Assembly: GCF_039523035.1 (NCBI RefSeq) | Contig: NZ_BAAAEN010000002.1 | Span: 62,001 to 126,000 of the forward strand | DNA: 64,000 nucleotides | Direction: 5' to 3' | Source: Pigmentiphaga daeguensis | GTDB taxonomy: Bacteria > Pseudomonadota > Gammaproteobacteria > Burkholderiales > Burkholderiaceae_B | Shown here: positions 17,572 to 25,886 of the stretch, in pieces | How positions within the stretch are numbered: the stretch's first letter is position 1 | How the letters are laid out: the number at the start of each line of letters is the position of its first letter | Program-made: the position numbers and the translations under genes | Notes under the pieces: model-generated | Told to the model about the DNA's origin: nothing | The model's input: the letters and a program-made list of their open reading frames with translations, nothing else | Databases searched by the model: none

Positions 17572-19200
17572 ATGTCTTTCACTGAACTCGGCCTTGCTCC
17601 CGCCATCGTCGGCGCGCTGACCGAAGCCGGCTTTACCGAGCCGACGCCGGTCCAGGCCCGGGCCATCCCGCTGGCGCTGGAGGGGCACGACCTCATGGTG
17701 TCGTCCCAGACCGGTAGCGGCAAGACCGCGGCCTTCATGCTGCCGGCCCTGAACCGGCAGGTCCAGGCTTCGCCGCTGCGCACGCCCGGCGTGCGCGTGC
17801 TGGTGCTGACCCCCACGCGCGAGCTGGCCCAGCAGGTGTCGGAAGCCACCCGCACCTATGGCAAGGCGCTGAACTGGCTGCGCACGGCCACGGTCGTCGG
17901 CGGCATGCCCTATGGTGCCCAGTTGAAGGCGCTGTCGCGCCGGGTCGACGTGCTGGTCGCGACCCCGGGCCGTCTGCTGGACCACGTCCAGTCCGGCAAG
18001 GTGAACCTGTCCGAGGTCGAGGTCCTGGTGCTGGACGAGGCCGACCGCATGCTGGACATGGGTTTCATCGACGACATCGAGGCCATCGTGGCGCGCACGC
18101 CCGCCACCCGGCAGACGCTGCTGTTCTCGGCCACGCTGGACGGCTCGGTGGCCCGGATGGCTGCCAAGATGATGCGCGACCCCCAGCGCATCGAGATCGC
18201 CAGCCAGAAGGAAAAGCACGCCAACATCACCCAGTCGCTGCTGTACGCGGATGACATGGAGCACAAGATGCGCCTGCTGGACCACCTGCTGCGCGACGTC
18301 AACATCCAGCAGGCCATCGTCTTCACCTCGACCAAGCGCGCGGCCGACGATCTGGCCGACACGCTGGCCGACCAGGGCTTCGCCGCCGAGGCGTTGCATG
18401 GCGACATGAACCAGCGCCAGCGTACCCGTACCCTGGGCAACATGCAGCGCGGCCGGGTGCAGATCCTTGTCGCCACCGACGTGGCGGCGCGGGGTATCGA
18501 CGTGCAAGGCATCAGCCACGTCGTCAACTTCGACCTGCCCATGCAGGCCGAGGACTACGTGCACCGCATCGGCCGTACCGGCCGCGCGGGCCGCGACGGC
18601 CTGGCGTTCACGCTGGCCGCGCATGGCGAGCGTCACAAGATCCGCACCATCGAGCGTTATACGGACCAGAGCATCCCCGTCCAGGTGATCCCCGGACTCG
18701 AGCCGCAGCGCGCGCCGCGGCCCGGCTCCGACCGTCCGCGCCGCGGCGGCCCCGGCGGCAAGCCGGGCTGGCGCCAGGGCGGCCGTGGCGGCTACCAGAA
18801 TCGTGAAGGCGGGCAGCGGCAGTACGAAGGCCGTGGCCATTTCGACCGCAACCGCGACGAGCGTCCGGCTTTCGGCGACCGTCCGCGCGGCGAGCGCCGC
18901 CATGGCGAACCGTCCCAGGGCGAACGCCAGGGCTACGGTGAGCGCCGGTACGAGCCGCGCTTCCAGGACGATCGCCGCGAGCGTTCGCCCGAAGGCCAGG
19001 GCTACGCCGCCCGGCCGCGTGGCGACCGTCCGCAGGGCGAGCGCACCTGGGGCGATCGTCCCCAGGGCGGCCGCCCCGAAGGCGACCGCCGCGAGCGTCC
19101 GGCCCAGGCCTGGGCCGACCGTCCCCGCGCGGCCCGTCCGGAAGGCGATCGCCGCGACGCGCCCGTGCGCCGCTTCGATTCCCGTCGTCGCGCCGCCTGA
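17572..19200 (+). CDS. rhlE: RhlE-type DEAD-box ATP-dependent RNA helicase
   Basis: A 542-residue RNA helicase. Motifs in order are the Q motif (GFTEPTPVQARAIPLAL), I (SQTGSGKTAAF), Ia (PTREL), Ib (TPGR), II (VLDEADRML), III (FSATLDGS), IV (IVFTSTKRAAD), V (VATDVAARGIDV) and VI (HRIGRTGRAGR). After residue ~380 comes a disordered tail of ~160 residues rich in Arg, Gly, Asp and Pro, with recurrent GDRPQG, EGDRRER and GERR words, which should bind RNA non-specifically. ATGs at 17566 and 17572 are both in frame; AAGGAA (17561-17566) places the ribosome at 17572. RhlE is the closest subfamily; gene symbol is by resemblance. Confidence 0.9.
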   Translation: MSFTELGLAPAIVGALTEAGFTEPTPVQARAIPLALEGHDLMVSSQTGSGKTAAFMLPALNRQVQASPLRTPGVRVLVLTPTRELAQQVSEATRTYGKALNWLRTATVVGGMPYGAQLKALSRRVDVLVATPGRLLDHVQSGKVNLSEVEVLVLDEADRMLDMGFIDDIEAIVARTPATRQTLLFSATLDGSVARMAAKMMRDPQRIEIASQKEKHANITQSLLYADDMEHKMRLLDHLLRDVNIQQAIVFTSTKRAADDLADTLADQGFAAEALHGDMNQRQRTRTLGNMQRGRVQILVATDVAARGIDVQGISHVVNFDLPMQAEDYVHRIGRTGRAGRDGLAFTLAAHGERHKIRTIERYTDQSIPVQVIPGLEPQRAPRPGSDRPRRGGPGGKPGWRQGGRGGYQNREGGQRQYEGRGHFDRNRDERPAFGDRPRGERRHGEPSQGERQGYGERRYEPRFQDDRRERSPEGQGYAARPRGDRPQGERTWGDRPQGGRPEGDRRERPAQAWADRPRAARPEGDRRDAPVRRFDSRRRAA

Positions 19201-19328
19201 CGGCATCCTGCAAGGCAACCCGGCGCGGCGGCCAGCCGCCGCGCCCGACGCCCCCGACCCGCGGCCCCAGGTCGCGCGCGCGGGCGTTTTCACGTCCGGG
19301 CCATCGCGCATCGTCCAGATCATTCGCC

Positions 19329-19343
19329 TTCAATTGATTTGAA
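19329..19343. promoter_or_regulatory. TTCAA-N5-TTGAA dyad upstream of ehuB
   Basis: TTCAA (19329-19333) and TTGAA (19339-19343) form an inverted repeat in an abruptly AT-rich stretch (19320-19370) before the ehu genes. A TATTAT -10-like element follows at 19350-19355. It is a candidate operator/promoter for the ectoine importer; no dedicated regulator gene is adjacent. Confidence 0.4.
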
Positions 19344-19394
19344 CTGAAATATTATTAGGAGATATGATTTGCCTTGGTATTGCCCGGGCGACTC

Positions 19395-20327
19395 ATGACT
19401 CGTTTTCTTCTTGCGACGTGGACGGCGGTATGGCTGGCAGGCATCGCGCCTTCGGCGGGAGCGGCCGACGCTGGCGCGACTCCCGGGGCCGCGGCCCAGC
19501 CCGACAGCCTGCAGCGCGCCGTCCAGGCCGGCCGGTTGCGCATCGGCTATGCGAACGAGGCGCCGTTCGCCTACATGGACAGCCGGGCGGGCCGATTGAC
19601 CGGCGAAGCCCCGGAAATCGCCCGCGTGATCCTGGGGCGGCTGGGCATAGGCGAGGTCGAAGGCGTGCTGACCGAGTTCGGCGCGCTGATCCCGGGCCTC
19701 CTGGCCGGCCGTTTTGACATGATCGCCGCCGGCATGTACGTGCTGCCCGACCGGTGCCGCCAGATCGCCTTCTCCAATCCCACCTACGGCGTGGGCGACG
19801 GGTTCCTCCAGCGTACGGACAATCCGCGCCGATTGCATGGCTATGCCGACGTGGCCGCCGACCCCGGCGCCCGCGTGGGCGTGGTGGTCGGGGCGGTGCA
19901 GAACGACTACGCCGCGCGCGCGGGCGTGCCGCCGTCGCAGGTCGTGGTGTTTCCCGACGTGGTCAGCGCGGTCGAGGGCGTGGTGGCGGGGCGGGCGGAC
20001 GTCTATGCCGCGACGGCGCTGACTTTGAACTACGTGCTGACCAAGGTGCCGGACTGGCAGATCGACAAGGTGGCCCGGTTCGTCCAGCCTACCGAGAACG
20101 GCGAAGCGGTGCGCGGGTACGGCGCGTTCGGCTTCCGCCAGGGGGACGTGGCGCTGCGCGAAGCCTTCGACCGCGAGCTGGCGCATTTCATCGGGACGCC
20201 CGAGCACCAGCGCCTGGTCGAGCCTTTCGGCTTCACCGCGAACGAACTGCCGGGCGACGCGACGTCGGCGCAGTTGTGCGGGCAGTCTCCCGCCGCCGCG
20301 CCCGCCCCGGCCTCCGATCCGTCATGA
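19395..20327 (+). CDS. ehuB: Ectoine/hydroxyectoine ABC transporter substrate-binding protein
   Basis: A 310-residue periplasmic receptor for compatible solutes. The N-terminus is a Sec signal peptide (MTRFLLATWTAVWLAG... ending near GAADA). The mature part carries the EhuB landmarks GYANEAPFAYMDS, LTGEAPEIARVIL, GVLTEFGALIPGLLAGRFDMIAAGMY and GYGAFGFR, plus EHQRLVEPFGF near the end. The ATG at 19395 lacks a clear ribosome site; an in-frame TTG at 19374 lies 12 nt from AGGAG (19357-19361) and could be the true start. The stop overlaps the ATG of the permease gene, so ehuBCDA form one operon. Confidence 0.88.
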   Translation: MTRFLLATWTAVWLAGIAPSAGAADAGATPGAAAQPDSLQRAVQAGRLRIGYANEAPFAYMDSRAGRLTGEAPEIARVILGRLGIGEVEGVLTEFGALIPGLLAGRFDMIAAGMYVLPDRCRQIAFSNPTYGVGDGFLQRTDNPRRLHGYADVAADPGARVGVVVGAVQNDYAARAGVPPSQVVVFPDVVSAVEGVVAGRADVYAATALTLNYVLTKVPDWQIDKVARFVQPTENGEAVRGYGAFGFRQGDVALREAFDRELAHFIGTPEHQRLVEPFGFTANELPGDATSAQLCGQSPAAAPAPASDPS

Positions 20328-20977
20328 CCGACCTTCCCGAGCTATTGCCGCCCTTGCTGCGCGGCCTGTGGGTCACCTTGCAGCTCACCGCGGGCGCGGC
20401 GGCGCTGGCCATCCCGGCGGCGCTGCTGTCCGGCCTGGGGCGCATGTCGCGGCGGCCCTACCTATCGTGGCCCGCGGCCTGCTACGTGGAGGTGTTCCGC
20501 GGAACGTCCGCGCTGGTGCAGCTTTTCTGGGTCTACTACGTGCTGCCCCTGCTGGGCCTGCGGCTGCCGGCGGTCTGGGCGGGCATCCTGGTGCTGGGCC
20601 TGCATACCGGGGCCTACGGAGCCGAGATCGTGCGCGGCGCGATCGCCAACGTGCCCAAGGGGCAGGCCGAGGCCGCGGTGGCGCTGAACATGACGCCGAC
20701 GGCCACGCTGTGGCGCATCCTGGTGCCGCAGGCCGTGCCGCTGATGCTGCCGCCGGCCGGCAACCTCCTGATCGAACTGCTCAAGAACACCGCCCTGGTG
20801 TCGCTGATCACCATCACCGACCTGACCTTCAGCGCGCAACTGCTGCGCAGCGAGACTTTCCGCACCGTGGAGGTGTTCAGCATCGCGCTGCTCATGTATT
20901 TCGCCGCCGCCCAGGTCCTGAACGGCGGCATGCGGCTGCTGGAGCGGCGTGCGGCCCGCCACCGGGGGCGGACATGA
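20324..20977 (+). CDS. ehuC: Ectoine/hydroxyectoine ABC transporter permease EhuC
   Basis: A 217-residue inner-membrane permease of the polar amino acid (HisM/GlnP) type. It starts LLPPLLRGLWVTLQLTAGAA and has the cytoplasmic EAA loop AIANVPKGQAEAAVALNMTP, which docks on the ATPase. EVFRGTSALVQLFWVYYVLP is the family membrane segment. The ATG at 20324 overlaps the ehuB stop (ATGA), and the stop overlaps the ehuD start in the same way. Its assignment to ectoine depends on the strong EhuB resemblance of the upstream receptor. Confidence 0.87.
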   Translation: MTDLPELLPPLLRGLWVTLQLTAGAAALAIPAALLSGLGRMSRRPYLSWPAACYVEVFRGTSALVQLFWVYYVLPLLGLRLPAVWAGILVLGLHTGAYGAEIVRGAIANVPKGQAEAAVALNMTPTATLWRILVPQAVPLMLPPAGNLLIELLKNTALVSLITITDLTFSAQLLRSETFRTVEVFSIALLMYFAAAQVLNGGMRLLERRAARHRGRT

Positions 20978-21642
20978 GCGCGGCCGCCAGCCAGCCGCTG
21001 TTCGACTGGGGCTATGCCCGCGCCGTGCTGCCCACCTTGCTGGACGGCCTGGCGATCACCGTGCAGGCCACGCTGCTGGGCATGGCGCTGGCCGTGACGC
21101 TGGGGCTGGTGCTGGCGCTGATGCGAAGGGCGCCGCTGCGGCTGCTGGCCTGGGGCGCGGCGCTGGTCATCGAGTTCGTGCGCAGCACGCCGCTGCTGAT
21201 GCAACTGTTCTTCCTGTTCTACGTGCTGCCGGTCACGGGCGTGCAGTTCTCGCCGCTGGCCACCGGCGTACTGGGACTGGGCGTGCACTACGCCGCCTAC
21301 TGCGCCGAGGTGTACCGGGCCGGCCTGGAAAGCGTGCCGCGCGGGCAGTCGGACGCGGCGCTGGCGCTCAATCTCGGTCGCTGGCGGACGCTGCGGGACG
21401 TCATCCTGCCGCAGGCGATCCCGCCCATCGTGCCGGCGCTGGGGAACTACTTCGTCGCCATGTTCAAGGATACGCCGCTGCTGTCGGCCATCACCGTGGT
21501 GGAACTGCTCCAGGCCAGCAAGATCGCCGGTTCGGCCACGTTCCGCTATACCGAGCCGCTCACGCTGGTGGGGCTGATCTTCCTGGCGCTGAGCCTGGCC
21601 GCGGCCTGGGGAGTGAGGCGCGTGGGAGCCAGGCTGCGCTGA
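20974..21642 (+). CDS. ehuD: Ectoine/hydroxyectoine ABC transporter permease EhuD
   Basis: Second permease subunit, 222 residues. VLPTLLDGLAITVQATLLGM begins the membrane domain, and the EAA loop is GLESVPRGQSDAALALNLGR. EFVRSTPLLMQLFFLFYVLP parallels the corresponding segment of EhuC, as expected for a heterodimeric permease. The start overlaps the ehuC stop by 4 nt. A 27-nt gap with GGAGG leads to the ATPase gene. Confidence 0.87.
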   Translation: MSAAASQPLFDWGYARAVLPTLLDGLAITVQATLLGMALAVTLGLVLALMRRAPLRLLAWGAALVIEFVRSTPLLMQLFFLFYVLPVTGVQFSPLATGVLGLGVHYAAYCAEVYRAGLESVPRGQSDAALALNLGRWRTLRDVILPQAIPPIVPALGNYFVAMFKDTPLLSAITVVELLQASKIAGSATFRYTEPLTLVGLIFLALSLAAAWGVRRVGARLR

Positions 21643-21669
21643 GCCGGACGACGACATGAAGGAGGACGC

Positions 21670-22440
21670 ATGAGCGCCAGTGTCACGCTGGAGAATGTCT
21701 GCAAGCGCTACGGCGAGGTCGAGGTGCTGCGGGGCCTGGACCTGCACATTCCGGCCGGCCAGACGGTCGCGCTGATCGGTCCGTCGGGGTCCGGCAAGTC
21801 GACGCTGCTGCGCCTGCTGATGACGCTGGAGCGGCCCGATGCCGGCCGCATCCTGATCGATGGCGAATCCATGTGGACCGAACGGCGGGGCAGCCGGGAA
21901 GTCCCGGCCCGGCCGGCGCATCTGCGCAGGGTGCGGGGACGGATAGGCATGGTGTTCCAGCACTTCAACCTGTTCCCCCATATGACGGCATTGCGCAATG
22001 TGGCCGAGGCGCCCAGGCACGTGCTGGGGCTGGGCCGGGACGAGGCCGAGCAGCGGGCGCGCGAATACCTGGATATGGTGGGGCTGGGAGACAAGCTGGA
22101 TCGGTATCCCGCCAATCTTTCCGGCGGCCAGAAGCAACGGGTCGGCATTGCCCGCGCGCTGGCCATGCGGCCGGAAGTCATGCTGTTCGACGAGGTGACC
22201 TCGGCGCTGGACCCGGAACTGGTGGGCGGCGTGCTGGAGATCATGCGGGAGCTGTCGGCGCGGCGCACCATGACGATGATCGTCGTGACGCACCAGATGA
22301 AGTTCGCCGAGCGCAGCTCGGACCGCACCCTGTTCTTCGACGGCGGCCGCATCGTCGAGGACGGACCGTCCGCCCAGGTCTTCGGTCATCCGGCCCGCGC
22401 GCGCACGCGCCAGTTCCTGGAAGCCGTCATCGAGGCCTGA
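21670..22440 (+). CDS. ehuA: Ectoine/hydroxyectoine ABC transporter ATP-binding protein EhuA
   Basis: A 256-residue ABC ATPase of the polar amino acid uptake family. Visible motifs are Walker A GPSGSGKST (about residues 37-45), Q-loop VFQHFNLFPHM, signature LSGGQKQRVGIARAL, Walker B VMLFDEVTSALDP and the H-loop VVTHQM. The ATG at 21670 follows GGAGG. It closes the ehuBCDA set. No ectoine catabolic genes (eutD/doeA, eutE/doeB) follow, so this locus serves uptake only, probably for osmoprotection or with catabolic genes elsewhere. Confidence 0.9.
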   Translation: MSASVTLENVCKRYGEVEVLRGLDLHIPAGQTVALIGPSGSGKSTLLRLLMTLERPDAGRILIDGESMWTERRGSREVPARPAHLRRVRGRIGMVFQHFNLFPHMTALRNVAEAPRHVLGLGRDEAEQRAREYLDMVGLGDKLDRYPANLSGGQKQRVGIARALAMRPEVMLFDEVTSALDPELVGGVLEIMRELSARRTMTMIVVTHQMKFAERSSDRTLFFDGGRIVEDGPSAQVFGHPARARTRQFLEAVIEA

Positions 22441-22537
22441 GGCGGCCGTCCTGGTCGCGGCAACGAGGGTAGACTATTAGGAGCCCGGCGCCATCCACGC
22501 GCGCCGGATCTTCATCAGTCGGGAATCGTTAGCCGCC

Positions 22538-23221
22538 ATGCGCTGCCTGGTCATCGAAGACGAAGTCGATACTTCGCGCTATATCTGCAACGGTCTGAAG
22601 GAGGCCGGCCACGAGGTGGCGGCCTGCCGCGACAGCGCCGACGGGCTCAATCGCGCCATGACCGAGGCCTGGGACGTCATCATCCTGGACCGCATGCTGC
22701 CCAACGACGTGGACGGCCTGTCCATCCTGACCACGCTGCGAGGCATAGGCAAGACGACGCCCGTGCTGATCCTGAGCGCGCTGGCGGGGCTGGACGAGCG
22801 GGTCAGGGGGCTGCGCGGCGGCTGCGACGACTACCTCACCAAGCCGTTCGCGTTCTCCGAGCTGGCGGCGCGGGTCGAGGCCCTGTACCGCAGGGCCCGT
22901 GCCCGCGACGATGTGCGCGAACTGCGCATCGCCAATCTCCGGGCCGACCTGACCAAGCGCACCGTCGAGCGCGACGGCAAGACCATCACGCTGCAGCCGC
23001 GCGAGTTCCGCCTGCTGGTCTACCTGCTGTTGAACCAGGAACAGGTCGTGACCCGCACCATGCTGCTCGAGGCGGTCTGGGACTATCGCTTCGATCCGCA
23101 GACCAACGTGATCGATGTGCAGATCAGCCGCCTGCGCAACAAGATCGACAACGGCTTCGCGCCTCCCCTGATCCATACGGTGCGCGGGGTGGGGTACATG
23201 ATCTCGGCGGCGCCGCGTTGA
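22538..23221 (+). CDS. OmpR/PhoB-family response regulator
   Basis: A 227-residue two-component regulator. The receiver has the acidic pair Glu7-Asp8, phospho-acceptor Asp51 (VIILDRMLP) and Lys103 (DDYLTKPFAF). The C-terminal half is an OmpR-type winged helix (LQPREFRLLVYLL, NVIDVQISRLRNKID, IHTVRGVGYMI). The stop overlaps the TTG start of the sensor kinase gene. An RND efflux operon follows the pair, and regulators of this type (QseB, CopR, CzcR) often control such pumps, so it is the likely target; this is inferred from position. Confidence 0.92.
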   Translation: MRCLVIEDEVDTSRYICNGLKEAGHEVAACRDSADGLNRAMTEAWDVIILDRMLPNDVDGLSILTTLRGIGKTTPVLILSALAGLDERVRGLRGGCDDYLTKPFAFSELAARVEALYRRARARDDVRELRIANLRADLTKRTVERDGKTITLQPREFRLLVYLLLNQEQVVTRTMLLEAVWDYRFDPQTNVIDVQISRLRNKIDNGFAPPLIHTVRGVGYMISAAPR

Positions 23222-24642
23222 GCACGGCCTACGACGACTATCCCGGCCGCCAGACCGGGCCGCTGGCCTTCGTCCGGCGCCTGTGGCAGTCGGTCGCGTT
23301 CCGGCTCGCGCTGGGCTATGGCGTGTCGGTGGTGCTGTTCATGATGGTGCTGCTGTCGGTGCTGTACGTGCAGACCATCGGCGTGCTGCAGAATCGCATC
23401 GACCGGCAACTGGTGTCGGCCAGCCACCGGATGGTCAGCCATTTCGAGGCCTACGGGCCCGAGCGGCTGGCCGACGACATCACCGAGACCCTGACCGACG
23501 GCGTCAACTCCGATACCGAGGTCTACCTGCTGGCCACAGCGGCGGGCAAGAAAATGGCGGGCAACATCGCCGTTTCCCGCGACCTGCTCAAGCCCACCTT
23601 CGGGATCGTCGAAAAGCAGGTGCTGCGGGACGGGCGCATCTCCTACAGCCGGTTCCGCACGGAACTGCTGGCCGACGGGTCCGTCCTGCTGGTCGGCCGC
23701 GACATGCGCGACCAGAAGGACCTCGAGCAACTGGTCGGCAACGCGCTGATGGCGGCGGCGGTGGTCTCGGTGCTGCTGGCCATCATCGGCGCCATCGTGT
23801 TCCGCGACCAGCTCGAGAGCCGGGTCGGCGCGATCCGCCGCACCGCCGCCCAGATCGAGGCCGGCGACCTGACGCAGCGCATCCCGGTGTCCGGCAAGGA
23901 CGACGAGTTCGCGCGCCTGAGCCACGACATCAACCTGATGCTGGACCGGATCGAGATCCTGATGGACGGCGTGCGGCACGTCTCCAACACCATCGCCCAC
24001 AATCTGCGCACGCCGCTGTCGCGGATCCGCGCCAAGCTGGAAGTGGCCAGCCGTCCGGGCACGGACCCGGCGCAGGTGGCGCAGGCCACGACCTTCGCCA
24101 TCCGCGAGATCGAGGAACTCACCATCGTCTTCGACAAGCTGCTGCAGATCGCCGAGGCGGAGTCGGGCGCTCGGCGCCAGGCTTTCCAACCGGTATCGCT
24201 GAACGACATCGTGGCCGACGTGGTGGAACTGTACGAGCCGGTGGCCGAGGAAAAGGGCGTGGAGCTGCGCGTGCGCATGGACGAAGACGTCATGGCGGCG
24301 GGCGACAAGGACCTGCTGGCCAGCGCCGTGGCCAACCTGCTGGACAACGCGATCAAATACGCCGGCAGCCCCGCCCGCGTCACGGTCAGCACGCAGCGAG
24401 AAAGCGACACGGTGTCGCTGGTGGTGCAGGACAACGGGCCCGGCATCCAGGCCATCGAGCGCTCCAAGGTCGGGACCCGGTTCTTCCGGCTCAACCGCCG
24501 CGTACCGGGCTACGGCCTGGGCCTGGCCAGCGTGACGGCCATCGCCAGCCTCCACAACGCTTCGTTGGACCTGGACGACGCCGGCCCCGGCCTGGTGGCC
24601 CGTATCACGCTGCCCAGGCTGGGAAAAATGACAAAACGGTAA
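23218..24642 (+). CDS. Sensor histidine kinase
   Basis: A 474-residue membrane kinase. One N-terminal membrane helix (around VSVVLFMMVLLSVLYVQ), a periplasmic sensing segment of ~140 residues, a second helix near residue 180, a HAMP linker, the H-box AHNLRTPLSRI, and an ATPase domain with N-box NLLDNAIKYA and G-boxes DNGPGI and GYGLGLA. The H-box has Asn after the His rather than the usual Asp or Glu. No ATG is available before the first helix; a TTG at 23218 overlaps the regulator's stop (TTGA) and keeps the first helix, so I use it. The signal is unknown, with metal ions plausible from the downstream pump. Confidence 0.9.
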   Translation: MSTAYDDYPGRQTGPLAFVRRLWQSVAFRLALGYGVSVVLFMMVLLSVLYVQTIGVLQNRIDRQLVSASHRMVSHFEAYGPERLADDITETLTDGVNSDTEVYLLATAAGKKMAGNIAVSRDLLKPTFGIVEKQVLRDGRISYSRFRTELLADGSVLLVGRDMRDQKDLEQLVGNALMAAAVVSVLLAIIGAIVFRDQLESRVGAIRRTAAQIEAGDLTQRIPVSGKDDEFARLSHDINLMLDRIEILMDGVRHVSNTIAHNLRTPLSRIRAKLEVASRPGTDPAQVAQATTFAIREIEELTIVFDKLLQIAEAESGARRQAFQPVSLNDIVADVVELYEPVAEEKGVELRVRMDEDVMAAGDKDLLASAVANLLDNAIKYAGSPARVTVSTQRESDTVSLVVQDNGPGIQAIERSKVGTRFFRLNRRVPGYGLGLASVTAIASLHNASLDLDDAGPGLVARITLPRLGKMTKR

Positions 24643-24764
24643 TGTTTCGGCCATGCTTTCCCTTTCAGCCGGTCGCTAACATCACGCGATCCGGATCAGG
24701 AGTGCCTCGCGCCGTGGGACGCGTCGACGACCGATCCGAGCCGTAAAATCGTCAAAGGTCGCTC

Positions 24765-25877
24765 ATGCCGCGTTTTGCCCATTTTGTCGTCGTCACCTGT
24801 CTGCTTGCCCTGGCGGCCTGCTCGGACAAGCAAGAGGCTCCTCCGGCTCCCACCGAAAACGCCGCGCCGCTCGCGCCCGGGCAGGTCCGCGTCAAGCCGG
24901 CCTCGCTCAAGTACATGGAAATCCAGGAAATGGGGACCCAGGGCGCGGTGCACGTGGTGTGGGCGCCGGCCCGGGTGGCTTTCCGCGAGGAACAGGTGGC
25001 CGAGGTGGTGGCGCCGGCATCCGGCCGCATCCTCCAGGTCCAGGCCCAGGTGGGCGACGTGGTCAAGGCCGGAACGCCGCTGGCGACGCTGTCCAGCCCC
25101 GACGCCTCGCGCGTGCGGGCCGACTACGCCAATGCCCAGGTCGAACTGCGGGTGGCCCAGGCCGAGGCCAAGCGCCAGCGCCTGATGATGGAGAAGGGCA
25201 TCGGCATCGAGGCCGAACTGGTCGTGGCCGAGGCCAAGCTGCAGGAGGCCCAGCACAACGCCGACGTGGCGTCGCGGGCCGCCAGCTTCCTGGGCGGCGG
25301 CGGCAGCGACACGCTGCTGCTGCGCGCGCCGCGCGCCGGCGTGGTCATCAACCGCAACACCACGCCCGGCGCGTCGGTGGGACCCGATTCCGGATCGCTG
25401 TTCACCGTGGGCGATCCGACCGCGCTGTGGATCAACGCCGACGTCTTCGAAAGCGACCTCAGCACGATCGCCCAGGGGGCGCCGGTGCAGATCGTGGTGG
25501 CCTCGCTGGACCGGCCCCTGACGGGCAAGGTGCTGCGCGTGGGCTCGGCCCTGAACGCCCAGACCCGCCGCGGGCAGGTGTTCATCACGCTGGACGACTC
25601 CAATCCCAACCTGCGCGCGGGCATGCTGGCCCGGGCCGGCATCCAGAGCCGCGCCGCCGAGGGGTTGTCGGTGCCCGTCACCTCGGTGCTGATCAAGGAC
25701 GGCCAGCGCTCCATCGTATTCGTCCAGGTCTCGGACAACGTGTTCGAGGCGCGTACCGTGTCGCTGGGCCAACCGTCCAACGGCTACATCCCCGTATTGT
25801 CGGGCATCGAGCCGGGCGACAAGGTGGTCACCAAGGGCGGCTTGCTGCTCGACGGCGCCGCCAACCAACTGCTGTAA
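24765..25877 (+). CDS. RND efflux periplasmic adaptor (membrane fusion lipoprotein)
   Basis: A 370-residue adaptor of the CzcB/CusB type. A lipobox LAAC (residues 16-19) predicts lipidation at Cys19. The barrel-sandwich part reads VVAPASGRILQVQAQVGDVV, the hairpin has the coiled region around residues 115-170, and a beta-barrel (TALWINADVFESDLSTIAQG) and membrane-proximal domain follow. It lacks the His-rich or Met-rich N-terminal extensions of some metal adaptors. A TAAAAT box (24744-24749) lies just upstream. The three-gene set follows the two-component genes directly and ends with an outer-membrane factor. Confidence 0.9.
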   Translation: MPRFAHFVVVTCLLALAACSDKQEAPPAPTENAAPLAPGQVRVKPASLKYMEIQEMGTQGAVHVVWAPARVAFREEQVAEVVAPASGRILQVQAQVGDVVKAGTPLATLSSPDASRVRADYANAQVELRVAQAEAKRQRLMMEKGIGIEAELVVAEAKLQEAQHNADVASRAASFLGGGGSDTLLLRAPRAGVVINRNTTPGASVGPDSGSLFTVGDPTALWINADVFESDLSTIAQGAPVQIVVASLDRPLTGKVLRVGSALNAQTRRGQVFITLDDSNPNLRAGMLARAGIQSRAAEGLSVPVTSVLIKDGQRSIVFVQVSDNVFEARTVSLGQPSNGYIPVLSGIEPGDKVVTKGGLLLDGAANQLL

Positions 25878-25886
25878 GGATCCGCC

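Noticed and set aside
19364..19717. 117-codon frame starting behind a perfect ribosome site in front of ehuB
   Set aside because: The product is Arg/Gly-rich and lies inside ehuB in another frame. Kept only as a start-site question, not as a gene.
22441..22537. Possible terminator and promoter between ehuA and the response regulator
   Set aside because: Only short GC dyads (GGCGC/GCGCC) without U-run and no clear -35/-10 pair.
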